From contig JAHBAN010000148.1 in assembly GCA_018500075.1 (NCBI GenBank), positions 1 to 10,182 of the forward strand: a stretch of 10,182 bases of DNA, read 5' to 3'. The position numbers and the translations under genes are program-made. Positions 1 through 7,737 of the stretch are shown here, piece after piece. Within the stretch, counting starts at the first letter, position 1. The number at the start of each line of letters is the position of its first letter. The DNA comes from Flavobacteriia bacterium. Its GTDB lineage: Bacteria > Bacteroidota > Bacteroidia > Flavobacteriales > Flavobacteriaceae. The notes under the pieces were generated by a model. The model did no database searches. It was not told the origin of the DNA and saw nothing but the letters and a program-made list of their open reading frames with translations.

Positions 1-1117
1 CCCCGCCCGCCGTTGTGGCCACCCCGCCGCCGATCAGCGACAGCCCAAGCAGAATCAGCCCCGGCGCTCCAAGCCCCGACCAGCCCCGCGAGGCCGACCA
101 ATCGGCACTTTCAAAGCCCGTGGTGGTCAAAAACGACAGCACCGTGAAACAGCTCCCCCAAAGGGCCCGCAGCGCCGACACCAGGTTTTCATCCTGCGAG
201 ACTTCAAATGACGCCAGCCAATGCCGCGAGAACAGCAACAGCGTCACCCCAAAGACAATCAGCATTCCCATTCTGAACTCGGGGTCATTGTGCAGCCCGT
301 GGCGACCTGTGGTGATTGTATCGGTGGAAAACGTCAGGCGCGACAGACCAAAGAACATAAACAAAAAGATCACAAATTCGCCGCGGATCCCCGAAACGCT
401 CCCCTCAAGCCCGCCTGTCGCGGAAATTCCGCTGGTCGAAAGCGTCGCCATCGCATGGATGACAGCGACCAGTGGCTCGTCTCCGATGATGATCAGGCAT
501 ATGGCCAATACAGCGGTCAAGCCGATGTAAAGCGGCGCAAGCCCGGTCAGCGAGCGCATCAACCGCGTCGCATCTGAAGTGGGCGCATATCGCTCCATCG
601 GGATATCGCCGCCCCGTCCCGGCTCGGCTGATGCGGTCACTTCAAACCCGCCAAGCGCCAGAGGCGCCAGAACCGCCGCCGCCGTCACCCAGACAAACAA
701 GCCGCCAAGCCAGCCCACCTGCGCGCGCCACAGATGCATGGTGCCCGACAGCCGTCCCGGCTCAAACAGCGGCGCGCCGGTAGTGGTAAAGGCCGAAACC
801 ATCTCGAAATAGGAATTGAGAAAACTTGTGGTCTGCACCGCCTCATAAAACGGCACAGCCAGCATCAGCGGCAGGGCAAAATACCCCGCAACAACAGCCG
901 CAAGGCTGCCAAGGCTGCTCCGGCGGCGCGCCCGCCCCGAACTGAGCGTGATAATGATCAGCGAGCAGACAAAGACCCCGAGAGTTCCGGCATAGAAAAA
1001 CACCCGCGCCTCATGGTGGTTGTTCCAGTTGAGCGCATGAACCGCAGGCACATACATCGACACCGAGGCCAACATCGTCAGCTGCAAAAACAGGGGGATC
1101 TCGGCGAGGCGTTTCAT
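1..1117 (-). CDS. trkH: TrkH potassium uptake channel subunit, partial (C-terminus beyond window)
   Basis: Inner-membrane K+-translocating subunit of the Trk system, which works with the cytosolic gating protein TrkA. I translated this frame by hand: 372 codons are present with no stop, and the family is usually about 480-510 residues, so the C-terminal quarter lies off the left edge. Three of the four P-loop filter segments are visible: AFTTTGA at about residues 109-115, TLSTSGIS at 225-232 and FLTTTGFESADW at 329-340. The tail of the visible part, GGGVATTAGG (363-372), is also typical. Hydrophobic helices lie at about 9-29, 37-59, 69-94, 134-158 and 190-212. The ATG lies 2 bases after the trkA stop with no clear Shine-Dalgarno sequence, so translation is probably coupled to trkA. 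Family assignment is firm. Ion preference (K+ alone, or with Na+/H+ coupling) cannot be read from the sequence. Confidence 0.93.
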   Translation of the reverse strand, partial: MKRLAEIPLFLQLTMLASVSMYVPAVHALNWNNHHEARVFFYAGTLGVFVCSLIIITLSSGRARRRSSLGSLAAVVAGYFALPLMLAVPFYEAVQTTSFLNSYFEMVSAFTTTGAPLFEPGRLSGTMHLWRAQVGWLGGLFVWVTAAAVLAPLALGGFEVTASAEPGRGGDIPMERYAPTSDATRLMRSLTGLAPLYIGLTAVLAICLIIIGDEPLVAVIHAMATLSTSGISATGGLEGSVSGIRGEFVIFLFMFFGLSRLTFSTDTITTGRHGLHNDPEFRMGMLIVFGVTLLLFSRHWLASFEVSQDENLVSALRALWGSCFTVLSFLTTTGFESADWSASRGWSGLGAPGLILLGLSLIGGGVATTAGG

Positions 1118-1119
1118 GA

Positions 1120-2496
1120 TCAGAAAAAGTCGATTGTGACTTGAAGCAAGCGTTCCACCTCAGGCACATCCGCCGCCATCGCAAAGAGAACGATCACATC
1201 GCCCTCTTCTACCCGCGTGCTGCCTTGGGGCTTGATCACCTCGCCATTTTTCATAAGCGCCCCGATCAGAACCCCTTCGGGGAAGGCAATATCGCGGATC
1301 GCCTGACCGGAAATCGGCGAGGTCGAAAGCACCTCGGCCTCGATAATCTCGGCTTCGGCATCACCGATCGAATAGACATCTTTCACGCGCCCATGCCGGA
1401 TATGGCGCAAAATCGAGCTGACCGTCGTGGCGCGCGGGTTGATATAAGCATCAATGCCCATAGGCGCCATCAAAGGGATCAGCGTCGGATCATTGATCAA
1501 CGCAATGGCCATTTTGCATCCCTCGCTTTTGGCGCGCACGGCGGCCAAAAGGTTGGTCTTGTCATCATCAGTGACACAAAGCACAGCATCGGCCCGCTCG
1601 ATATTGGCCTCCGCCAGCAGCGCAACATCCAGACCATCACCATTCAGAACAATCGTGCGTTCAAGCGCATCTGCCGCCTGCTCTGCTGTGCTGCGGTTGC
1701 GCTCGATCACTTTGGCCCTGATCCGGGTTTCGTGTTTTTCAAGTGCGAGCGCCACAGTCAGTCCGACATTGCCCCCGCCAATCAGAACCACGCGCTCCTG
1801 CTTGGCCGAACTCTTGCCAAACACTTCCAGAGTGCGGGGCACATCTTCGCGCGCGATACAGAGATAGCACTCATCGCCGACAAAGAGCTGATCGCCCGCA
1901 TCCGGCGCAAAAAGACGCCCATCCCGGCGCACACCGATCACAATCACCTTCAAGGTCGAGAACAGATCGGACAATTGACGCAAAGGCGTGTTCACAACAG
2001 GGCAATCCGCCTCAAGGCGGATCCCCAAGACCTGTGCCTTGCCGCCCATGAAGGTTTCAATATCAAAAGCAGACGGAGCCGAAAGCCTGCGCAGCGCCGC
2101 CTCGGCCACCTCCCGTTCCGGGCTGATCACCACATCAATCGGAAGATGGTCGCGGCGATACAGATCAGAATAAATCGCGGTCAGATAGCTCTGGGACCTG
2201 AGCCGCGCAATCTTGCGGGGCACCGCAAAAATCGAATGCGCCACCTGACAGATCACCATATTGACCTCGTCAGAATGTGTCGCCGCAATCACCATATCCG
2301 CATCACGCGCGCCGGCCTTCTCGAGAATATCAGGGTATGAGGCAAAGCCGGCAAAGCCCTGAACATCGAGCGTGTCCATGGCGCGGCGCACAAGATCAGG
2401 GTTGCTGTCAATCACCGTCACATCATTGGCTTCCCCCGACAGATGCCGCGCGATTTGCCAGCCGACCTGCCCTGCACCACAAATAATAACTTTCAT
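1120..2496 (-). CDS. trkA: TrkA, NAD-binding regulatory subunit of Trk potassium uptake
   Basis: Peripheral cytosolic protein that forms a ring on TrkH and gates K+ uptake in response to nucleotides. Its 458 residues match the usual length and the two-fold RCK architecture. The first Rossmann domain begins at residue 1 with GAGQVG at 7-12 and the ribose-binding acid D30 in VTVIDSN. A TrkA_C domain follows at about 145-225. The second Rossmann domain starts near 235 with GGGNVG at 240-245 and E265 as the equivalent acid, and a second TrkA_C domain covers about 370-455. Both nucleotide sites look intact. The start is supported by a GGGGAAG stretch about 4 bases upstream of the ATG. It lies 94 bases after ntrX, so it may have its own promoter, and it is tightly followed by trkH. 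Confidence 0.95.
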   Translation of the reverse strand: MKVIICGAGQVGWQIARHLSGEANDVTVIDSNPDLVRRAMDTLDVQGFAGFASYPDILEKAGARDADMVIAATHSDEVNMVICQVAHSIFAVPRKIARLRSQSYLTAIYSDLYRRDHLPIDVVISPEREVAEAALRRLSAPSAFDIETFMGGKAQVLGIRLEADCPVVNTPLRQLSDLFSTLKVIVIGVRRDGRLFAPDAGDQLFVGDECYLCIAREDVPRTLEVFGKSSAKQERVVLIGGGNVGLTVALALEKHETRIRAKVIERNRSTAEQAADALERTIVLNGDGLDVALLAEANIERADAVLCVTDDDKTNLLAAVRAKSEGCKMAIALINDPTLIPLMAPMGIDAYINPRATTVSSILRHIRHGRVKDVYSIGDAEAEIIEAEVLSTSPISGQAIRDIAFPEGVLIGALMKNGEVIKPQGSTRVEEGDVIVLFAMAADVPEVERLLQVTIDFF

Positions 2497-2522
2497 AGGT
2501 CTTCCCCAATCCTTGGTGAGAT

Positions 2523-2551
2523 GTCGTGGCAGAAGCGCTTCAGGGCGTCAA
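2523..2551 (-). promoter_or_regulatory. possible trkA promoter with internal palindrome
   Basis: On the minus strand TTGACG (2551-2546) is a good -35 match. It is followed after 17 bases by CACGAC (2528-2523), which is a poor -10. The perfect 10-base palindrome GAAGCGCTTC (2532-2541) sits between them, where an operator would act. This gap is the only place in the ntrX-trkA-trkH stretch where a separate trk promoter could fit. The -10 mismatch makes the call weak. Confidence 0.22.
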
Positions 2552-2554
2552 TTC

Positions 2555-2591
2555 CTTTGTCAGACCCAAAGCCGCCCCCTCAGAGAGGGGC
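2555..2591 (-). other. two hairpins after ntrX (3'-end or attenuating structure)
   Basis: Reading the minus strand, a stem begins at the last base of the ntrX stop codon: GCCCCTC pairs with GAGGGGGC (2591-2574, one bulged G, loop TCT). A second stem follows directly, CTTTG with CAAAG (2571-2555) around a 7-base loop. Neither is followed by a T-run, so this is not a classical intrinsic terminator. It could stabilise the ntrYX transcript end or reduce read-through into trkA. The remaining part of the 94-base gap holds only the trkA promoter candidate and its ribosome site. Confidence 0.35.
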
Positions 2592-4006
2592 TACTCTTCC
2601 TCCCCATCGCCCTCATGCTCGGCAATCCGCGCTCCGGAGCGGTTTGACGTAACCACCCCGAGCGATTTCAATTTGCGGTGCAGCGCCGACCGCTCCATCC
2701 CGACAAATTGGGCCGTGCGCGAGATATTGCCGCCAAAGCGGTTGATCTGGGTGAGAAGATACTCGCGTTCAAACTCTTCGCGCGCCTCCCGCAACGGCAA
2801 AGTCGCCATAACACTGGGCAAGACGATCTTGCCGCTGTCCTCCCCCGAGTGCAGCGTCTCGCCCGCAGACAGCTCCTTGGCGCTGATATCGCCATTGCCA
2901 TCCCCGAGGATCAGCAGCCGTTCCACCATATTCTTGAGCTGGCGCAGGTTTCCGGGCCAGGTCATGGTCTGCAAAAGCGCCAGCCCGTCGTCGCTCACCG
3001 CCCGCAGCGCAAGGCCCTGCTCTTTGTGCAACTGCTCGATAAAATGGGCCGCCAAGAGCGGGATATCCTCACGGCGCTCCTCAAGCGAAGGCACAGCGAT
3101 CGGCACCACATTCAAACGATGATACAACTCCTCACGAAAGCGGCCCGCCGCAACCTCGTGTTCAAGCGTCTTGGCGGTTGAGGAGACAACCCGCAGATCC
3201 ACCTTGACTTTATGAGCGCCCCCGACCCGCAAGAATTGCTGATCAACCAGCACGCGCAACAGTTTGGATTGGGTGCCAAGGGGCATTTCGGCAATCTCGT
3301 CAAAATAGACAATCCCGCCGTTTGCTTCCTCCAAAAGCCCCATCTCCACGCCCTTCTCGGGGCTTTCCCGCCCAAAGAGCGCGTTTTCCATCTGCTCCGG
3401 CTCGATTGCGGCGCAGCCCACAGTGACAAATGGCGCCGAGGCGCGGTTGGAATTGCTGTGGATGTAGCGCGCCGCTGTCTCCTTGCCCGCGCCCGATGGC
3501 CCGGTCAGCATGACCCTGCCGTTGGATTTGGTCACCTTATCAAGCTGGCTCTGCATGGTCCTGAAACTGGCCGACCCGCCGACCATTTCGGAAGGCACGG
3601 TTTCCTTGCGCCGCAGCTCGATGTTTTCACGGCGCAGCCGCGATGTTTCCATAGCGCGGCGGATCACCACTAGGAGCTGGTCGATGTTGAAGGGCTTTTC
3701 AATAAAGTCATAGGCCCCCTGCCGGATCGCCGCGACCGCAATCTCGATATTGCCATGGCCCGAGATAATCACGACAGGCACTTCGGGATAATCGGTTTTC
3801 ACCGCTTTCAAAATATCGATCCCGTCCATCTTGCTGTCTTTGAGCCAGATGTCGAGAATGAGCAGCCCGGGGCGCTTCTCATGCACTTCTTTCATCGCAT
3901 CGTCTGAGTTGCCCGCGAGCCGGGTGGTATAGCCCTCATCTTCCAGAATATCGGAGATCAACTCCCGAATATCGCGCTCGTCGTCTACAATCAGAATATC
4001 ACTCAT
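2591..4006 (-). CDS. ntrX: NtrX, response regulator of the NtrYX two-component system
   Basis: Cytosolic DNA-binding regulator phosphorylated by NtrY; the pair has been tied to nitrogen, redox and envelope control in alphaproteobacteria. There are 471 residues from the chosen ATG, which has GAGGG just upstream and lies 7 bases after ntrY. An upstream in-frame GTG at 4024 would overlap ntrY and is less likely. The receiver domain (1-120) has acids D8/D9, phospho-acceptor D52 and K104. The AAA+ domain (about 145-365) has Walker A GPSGAGKE at 169-176, Walker B YFDE at 234-237, and arginines R291 and R297 in FREELYHRL. A Fis-type helix-turn-helix spans about 425-450, followed by an acidic tail ending in GDGEEE. 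Where GAFTGA should lie the sequence reads RESPEKGVEMG, so sigma-54 contact is not expected. This absence is, as I recall, typical of NtrX. ATPase residues look intact. Confidence 0.95.
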   Translation of the reverse strand: MSDILIVDDERDIRELISDILEDEGYTTRLAGNSDDAMKEVHEKRPGLLILDIWLKDSKMDGIDILKAVKTDYPEVPVVIISGHGNIEIAVAAIRQGAYDFIEKPFNIDQLLVVIRRAMETSRLRRENIELRRKETVPSEMVGGSASFRTMQSQLDKVTKSNGRVMLTGPSGAGKETAARYIHSNSNRASAPFVTVGCAAIEPEQMENALFGRESPEKGVEMGLLEEANGGIVYFDEIAEMPLGTQSKLLRVLVDQQFLRVGGAHKVKVDLRVVSSTAKTLEHEVAAGRFREELYHRLNVVPIAVPSLEERREDIPLLAAHFIEQLHKEQGLALRAVSDDGLALLQTMTWPGNLRQLKNMVERLLILGDGNGDISAKELSAGETLHSGEDSGKIVLPSVMATLPLREAREEFEREYLLTQINRFGGNISRTAQFVGMERSALHRKLKSLGVVTSNRSGARIAEHEGDGEEE

Positions 4007-4013
4007 GCTGCCC

Positions 4014-6260
4014 TCATTCCGCACTGGTCTTTTGTTTCAGGTCACTTTCGCTGCCCACAGTCAGGGGCAGCCGGATCAGGGCCATTGCCCCGTGGTGGCT
4101 TTCGCCGTCAAAGAGCGCCGCATCCTCAAGTTTGAGTGTTCCGCCATGCTCTTCGATAATTTTCTTCACAATCGGCAGGCCAAGCCCTGTGCCCTTGTCA
4201 CGGGTGGTCACATAAGGCTCAAACAGTTTGGCACGGTCTTCAGGAAGCCCGATGCCATTGTCCGAAATGCTGATTTCCGCCTCTGCCCCGATCCGCCCTG
4301 CGCGAATGCGGATCTGCGGCGCCACATTTTCCCCCGTCATTTCGACGCGCGTCTCGATCGCTTCGCCCGCGTTCTTGATCAGATTGGTCAAAGCCTGACC
4401 GATCATCGTGGCGTCATACTGGCCCATCAGCGGCGCATCGCCAAGATCAACCTCAAAGCGCACATCCGGCTGACCCGCCTTCTGAAGCGTGATGGCCCCG
4501 CTCAACAAAACACAAAGGTCCTCAGGCCGCCGCTCCGGCTCCGGCATCCGCGCAAATTTTGAAAACTCATCAACAATGCGCCGTAAGTCATTGGTTTGGC
4601 GCACAATAACATCTGTCAGCTCCGAGAGCTTCGCCGCGTCTTCCGCCGGCAGCTCGCGGGCAAACTTGCGCTTGATGCGTTCCGCAGAGAGCTGGATCGG
4701 GGTCAGAGGATTTTTGATCTCATGCGCAATACGGCGCGCCACATCGCCCCAAGCGGCCATCCGCTGCGCACTCACAAGATCGGTCACATCATCAAACGCG
4801 ACAACATAGCCCTCGATCTGCCCGTCCTCGCCCTCTCGCACCGACATCCGCAGCAAGAGGTTTTCAAGCTGCCCGCCCCGCGTCACCTTCACTTCTTCCT
4901 GAACAACCCCGCTGCTGCTCTGCAACAGCGCATCAAAGACAGGCCCGAACTCGGGCACAGCGACGCGAAGCTCGACAGCCTCCTGCACCGTGTCCCAGTC
5001 CAAAAGCCGCTCGGCCGAGCGATTGACGAAAGCAATCCGCCCGTCAGGGTCCAGCCCGACAACGCCCGAAGTCACAGAGCTGAGCACCGAGTCAAACAAT
5101 CTGCGCCGGCGTTCGATCTGCTCGGTGTTTTCCAAAAGGCGCTCGCGCTGGCCTTTGAGCTGGCGGGTCATCTGGTTGAACAGCCGGCTGAGCTGGCTGA
5201 TTTCGTCATCGCCCTCTTCCTCGATGACCTGCGTGTCAAGATTGCCCTCGCCAACACGCTGCGCCGCACTCGTGAGCCGCCCCACAGGGCGCGAGAGCCT
5301 CTCGGCAAACCACAGCCCAAGCCAGACCGCCGCCAAGATCAGGATCACGGCAAACCCGAGATACACCAGCCCGAACTGAAACAGAACTTGCCCACGATCA
5401 CTTTCTAACTGATTGTAAAGGCGCACATTTTCCTGCGTCTCACTCAACAGGTTGAGGATCTGCCCATCCACATCCCGGCTCACATAGACAAGCCTGTCAG
5501 GAAATGTCGCCAGCGGCACAATCGCGCGAAACTCGTTGTTGTTCCAATCCTGAATCACCGCGATTCCGGTCTTGCGGGCCTCTTCGATCTGCGCTGCACT
5601 CGGCTTTTCAAAGTTGAACAAATAAGAGCGCTCGCCGCGCGCCTTAAGCTCGCCGACCCCGTCAATCACATAGGCTTCGCGCATATCAGGCTGAAACCGT
5701 TGCTGCCCGAGGGTCAGCACTTCGCGCAGGTCCGGATCGCGCATGAGCGGCGAAACCGAATGTTCAAAATCGATCCCCCGCGCCAAAGACTGTGCATTGC
5801 GCATCAGATTGTCGCGGTGCTCGCCCTCATAGGCTTCGGCTGCGGAAAGCGACGAGCCAACCACCTGCCGCACACGGTCTGAAAACCAGCCCTCAAGCCC
5901 GAGATTCACCGTCAACACAGCAAAAATCGCCACCGTAACCGTCGGAATCAGCGCCATGATCGCAAAGACACCCGTCAAGCGCAGGTGCAAATTCGAGCCG
6001 GCCGAGCGCGACCGTCGCGCCGCGATCATTTTGGCCACCCGCTGCATCACAAGCGCGGCAACCAGCAGCACATAAACCAGATCGGCGAGCAAAACGATAC
6101 GCAGCGCCGCCGAGCGCGCGCCCTGATCAAATGGGCCAAACACAAGGAAAGTCGCCAGAACAAGCAGAGGGCCAAGGATCACCAGCCCGAGCGTCGCAAC
6201 ATTCTGAACACGCCTGCGGCGCCGCAGCTTGCTCAAACTGTTCCAGCTTAACTTATGCAT
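4014..6260 (-). CDS. ntrY: NtrY, membrane sensor histidine kinase of the NtrYX system
   Basis: Inner-membrane kinase that phosphorylates NtrX. There are 748 residues from the chosen ATG. Order: three N-terminal membrane helices (about 20-43, 51-75, 96-120), a periplasmic region (about 121-291), a fourth helix (292-320), HAMP (317-370), PAS (383-493), and a HisKA domain with phospho-acceptor H513 in RRIAHEIKNPLTP. The ATPase domain has N-box N630 in NLIKNAGEA, G1 DNGIG at 667-671 and G2 GTGLG at 690-694. All catalytic boxes are intact. An in-frame ATG at 6341 would add 27 residues (775 total). I prefer 6260 because the extension is not family-like and sits before the usual basic run and first helix, but neither start has a good Shine-Dalgarno sequence. 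The PAS region contains no histidine or cysteine. Confidence 0.93.
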   Translation of the reverse strand: MHKLSWNSLSKLRRRRRVQNVATLGLVILGPLLVLATFLVFGPFDQGARSAALRIVLLADLVYVLLVAALVMQRVAKMIAARRSRSAGSNLHLRLTGVFAIMALIPTVTVAIFAVLTVNLGLEGWFSDRVRQVVGSSLSAAEAYEGEHRDNLMRNAQSLARGIDFEHSVSPLMRDPDLREVLTLGQQRFQPDMREAYVIDGVGELKARGERSYLFNFEKPSAAQIEEARKTGIAVIQDWNNNEFRAIVPLATFPDRLVYVSRDVDGQILNLLSETQENVRLYNQLESDRGQVLFQFGLVYLGFAVILILAAVWLGLWFAERLSRPVGRLTSAAQRVGEGNLDTQVIEEEGDDEISQLSRLFNQMTRQLKGQRERLLENTEQIERRRRLFDSVLSSVTSGVVGLDPDGRIAFVNRSAERLLDWDTVQEAVELRVAVPEFGPVFDALLQSSSGVVQEEVKVTRGGQLENLLLRMSVREGEDGQIEGYVVAFDDVTDLVSAQRMAAWGDVARRIAHEIKNPLTPIQLSAERIKRKFARELPAEDAAKLSELTDVIVRQTNDLRRIVDEFSKFARMPEPERRPEDLCVLLSGAITLQKAGQPDVRFEVDLGDAPLMGQYDATMIGQALTNLIKNAGEAIETRVEMTGENVAPQIRIRAGRIGAEAEISISDNGIGLPEDRAKLFEPYVTTRDKGTGLGLPIVKKIIEEHGGTLKLEDAALFDGESHHGAMALIRLPLTVGSESDLKQKTSAE

Positions 6261-6372
6261 TCGGGCGGCCACGCCTAGGCCCCCGCCATACTGTATCGCA
6301 TCAGTCCTCAACCGCCATATCTGGTGGCTTGTTCCTCGCATGATGCAAGGCCGCCACGCTTCTGTTGCGGTT
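6261..6372 (-). other. ntrC-ntrY gap, or N-terminal extension of ntrY
   Basis: These 112 bases separate the ntrC stop from the preferred ntrY start. They are open in the ntrY frame back to an ATG at 6341, so most of the gap may be either leader or coding. A short inverted repeat GCATGATGC (6338-6346) overlaps that upstream ATG. I searched both strands for a -35/-10 pair and found none convincing, and no terminator-like stem with a T-run. It is the largest gap within the four two-component genes, and so the likeliest place for an internal ntrYX promoter. Confidence 0.4.
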
Positions 6373-7737
6373 TTACATCAATTTGCGGCGGCGTGTCACG
6401 CTTATATCGAGATCGGTGATCTTCTTTCTCAGCGTATTGCGGTTGAGGCCCAGCAAATCGGCACATTTGGCCTGATTACCCCCCGTCGCATCAAGCGCGA
6501 TCTCGATCAAAGGAAGCTCTATCTCGCGCAAAATCCGCGCATAAAGACCGGGCGGGGGCAAAGCGTCGCCGTGCAAATCAAAATAGCGCTTCACATGGCG
6601 CGCGACACTTTCGGCCAGTTTCTCGTCTGACAACGCCCCGAGGCTTGGCGCCAGAGCGGGCTGCGCCGCCAGCGCGGTGACAACTTCGGCCTCGCTGATT
6701 TCGCCGCTGCGCGCAGTCAGAGCGAGGCGCTCCACCGTATTGGCAAGCTGGCGCACATTTCCGGGCCAGTTGTAGCGCCGCAGCGCCTCGAGTGCTGCCG
6801 GGGCAAAGCTATGTGCCGCGCCCGTGGCCCGGCTTTGGCTGAGGAAATGCTCGGCCAATAATCCGATGTCTTCCACCCGCGCCCGCAAGGCCGGCAGAGC
6901 CAATACCGCCCCATCCAGACGATAAAACAGATCGTTGCGCAGCTTGCCCTGCGCCATGGCCTGCGACAGCTCCATCTGTGAGGACGCCAGAAAGCGCGGC
7001 CCGTTCCGCCCGGCCGCATCCATAAGATGCACCGCTTTCATCTGATAGGCATCCGGCAAATCGCTTATTTCTTCAAACAAAACAGTGCCCTGCCCCGCTT
7101 CGGCCAGAACATCGGCCAAAGCGCCGCTTTTGCCAAAGGCGCTTTCCGTCAGCACAACAAAAGGCTGGTTGCGCCGGTCGGACATATCGTGAATCACCCG
7201 CGCCACAAGCGATTTCCCCGCGCCGCTTTCGCCCGAGACAATCACCGGCAAGTTCGAATTGAGCACCCGCGCGACGAGCTTGTAGACCTCTTGCATCGGA
7301 GCCGAGCGCCCCACCAGCGGCAGCTCGTTGCTCGCGGTTGTCGGGCTGCTCGCACGCCCGCCGCCCCGTTTGCGGCTCACATCCAGTGCCCGCGCCGTGC
7401 GCTTCATCAGATCGGGCAGATCAAAGGGCTTGGGCAGATAATCAAACGCCTCGGCCTCGGCGGCCTTGATCGTCGTCATGATGGTGTTTTGGGCCGAAAT
7501 CACGATCACAGGCAAATCGGGCCGGTCCGCAGCAATCTTGGGCAACATCTCAAGCCCGTTGCCATCGGGCATCATCACATCGGTGATCACAACATCGCCC
7601 AGCCCCTCCCCGATCCAGCGCATCAAAGTGGTCAGCGAGCTGGTCGCCTGAACTTTACAGCCGGCCCGCGTCAGAGCTTGGGTCAATACCGTTCTGATGG
7701 TGCGGTCATCATCCGCCACAAGCACTGTGCCATCCAT
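6373..7737 (-). CDS. ntrC: NtrC, nitrogen response regulator of the GAFTGA-less Rhodobacter type
   Basis: DNA-binding activator phosphorylated by NtrB under nitrogen limitation. 454 residues. The receiver domain (1-120) has D9-D11, phospho-acceptor D53, S81 and K103 (LPKPF). The AAA+ domain (about 140-345) has Walker A GESGAGKS at 169-176 and arginines R267 and R273 in KLRNDLFYRL. The C-terminal Fis-type helix-turn-helix is at about 419-443. Two departures from enteric NtrC are visible. GAFTGA is absent, with only 46 residues between the Walker A lysine and Walker B. The segment before sensor 1 is also shortened. In addition Walker B reads VLFEE (219-223), with glutamate where aspartate is usual. 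R. capsulatus NtrC likewise lacks GAFTGA and is known to activate housekeeping RNA polymerase rather than sigma-54. The ATG directly abuts the ntrB stop and is preceded by AAGGAGAG, a strong ribosome site inside the ntrB end. Confidence 0.95.
   Translation of the reverse strand: MDGTVLVADDDRTIRTVLTQALTRAGCKVQATSSLTTLMRWIGEGLGDVVITDVMMPDGNGLEMLPKIAADRPDLPVIVISAQNTIMTTIKAAEAEAFDYLPKPFDLPDLMKRTARALDVSRKRGGGRASSPTTASNELPLVGRSAPMQEVYKLVARVLNSNLPVIVSGESGAGKSLVARVIHDMSDRRNQPFVVLTESAFGKSGALADVLAEAGQGTVLFEEISDLPDAYQMKAVHLMDAAGRNGPRFLASSQMELSQAMAQGKLRNDLFYRLDGAVLALPALRARVEDIGLLAEHFLSQSRATGAAHSFAPAALEALRRYNWPGNVRQLANTVERLALTARSGEISEAEVVTALAAQPALAPSLGALSDEKLAESVARHVKRYFDLHGDALPPPGLYARILREIELPLIEIALDATGGNQAKCADLLGLNRNTLRKKITDLDISVTRRRKLM

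Noticed and set aside
15..1144. Several short plus-strand open frames at the left edge
   Set aside because: The minus strand here reads through as TrkH with three filter motifs; the plus-strand frames are Pro/Ser/Arg-rich and have no support.
1141..2340. A 399-codon open frame on the plus strand opposite trkA
   Set aside because: It is antisense to a complete TrkA with two intact nucleotide-binding sites; the composition is biased and no domain or ribosome site supports it.
2555..2591. Intrinsic terminator after ntrX
   Set aside because: The stems are real, but no T-run follows on the minus strand, so I list them as hairpins only.
4004..4024. GTG at 4024 as the ntrX start
   Set aside because: It overlaps the end of ntrY and adds six residues before the standard receiver-domain start; the ATG at 4006 has GAGGG upstream.
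4596..5408. A 270-codon open frame on the plus strand opposite ntrY
   Set aside because: Antisense shadow of the PAS/HisKA part of NtrY; no recognisable motif.
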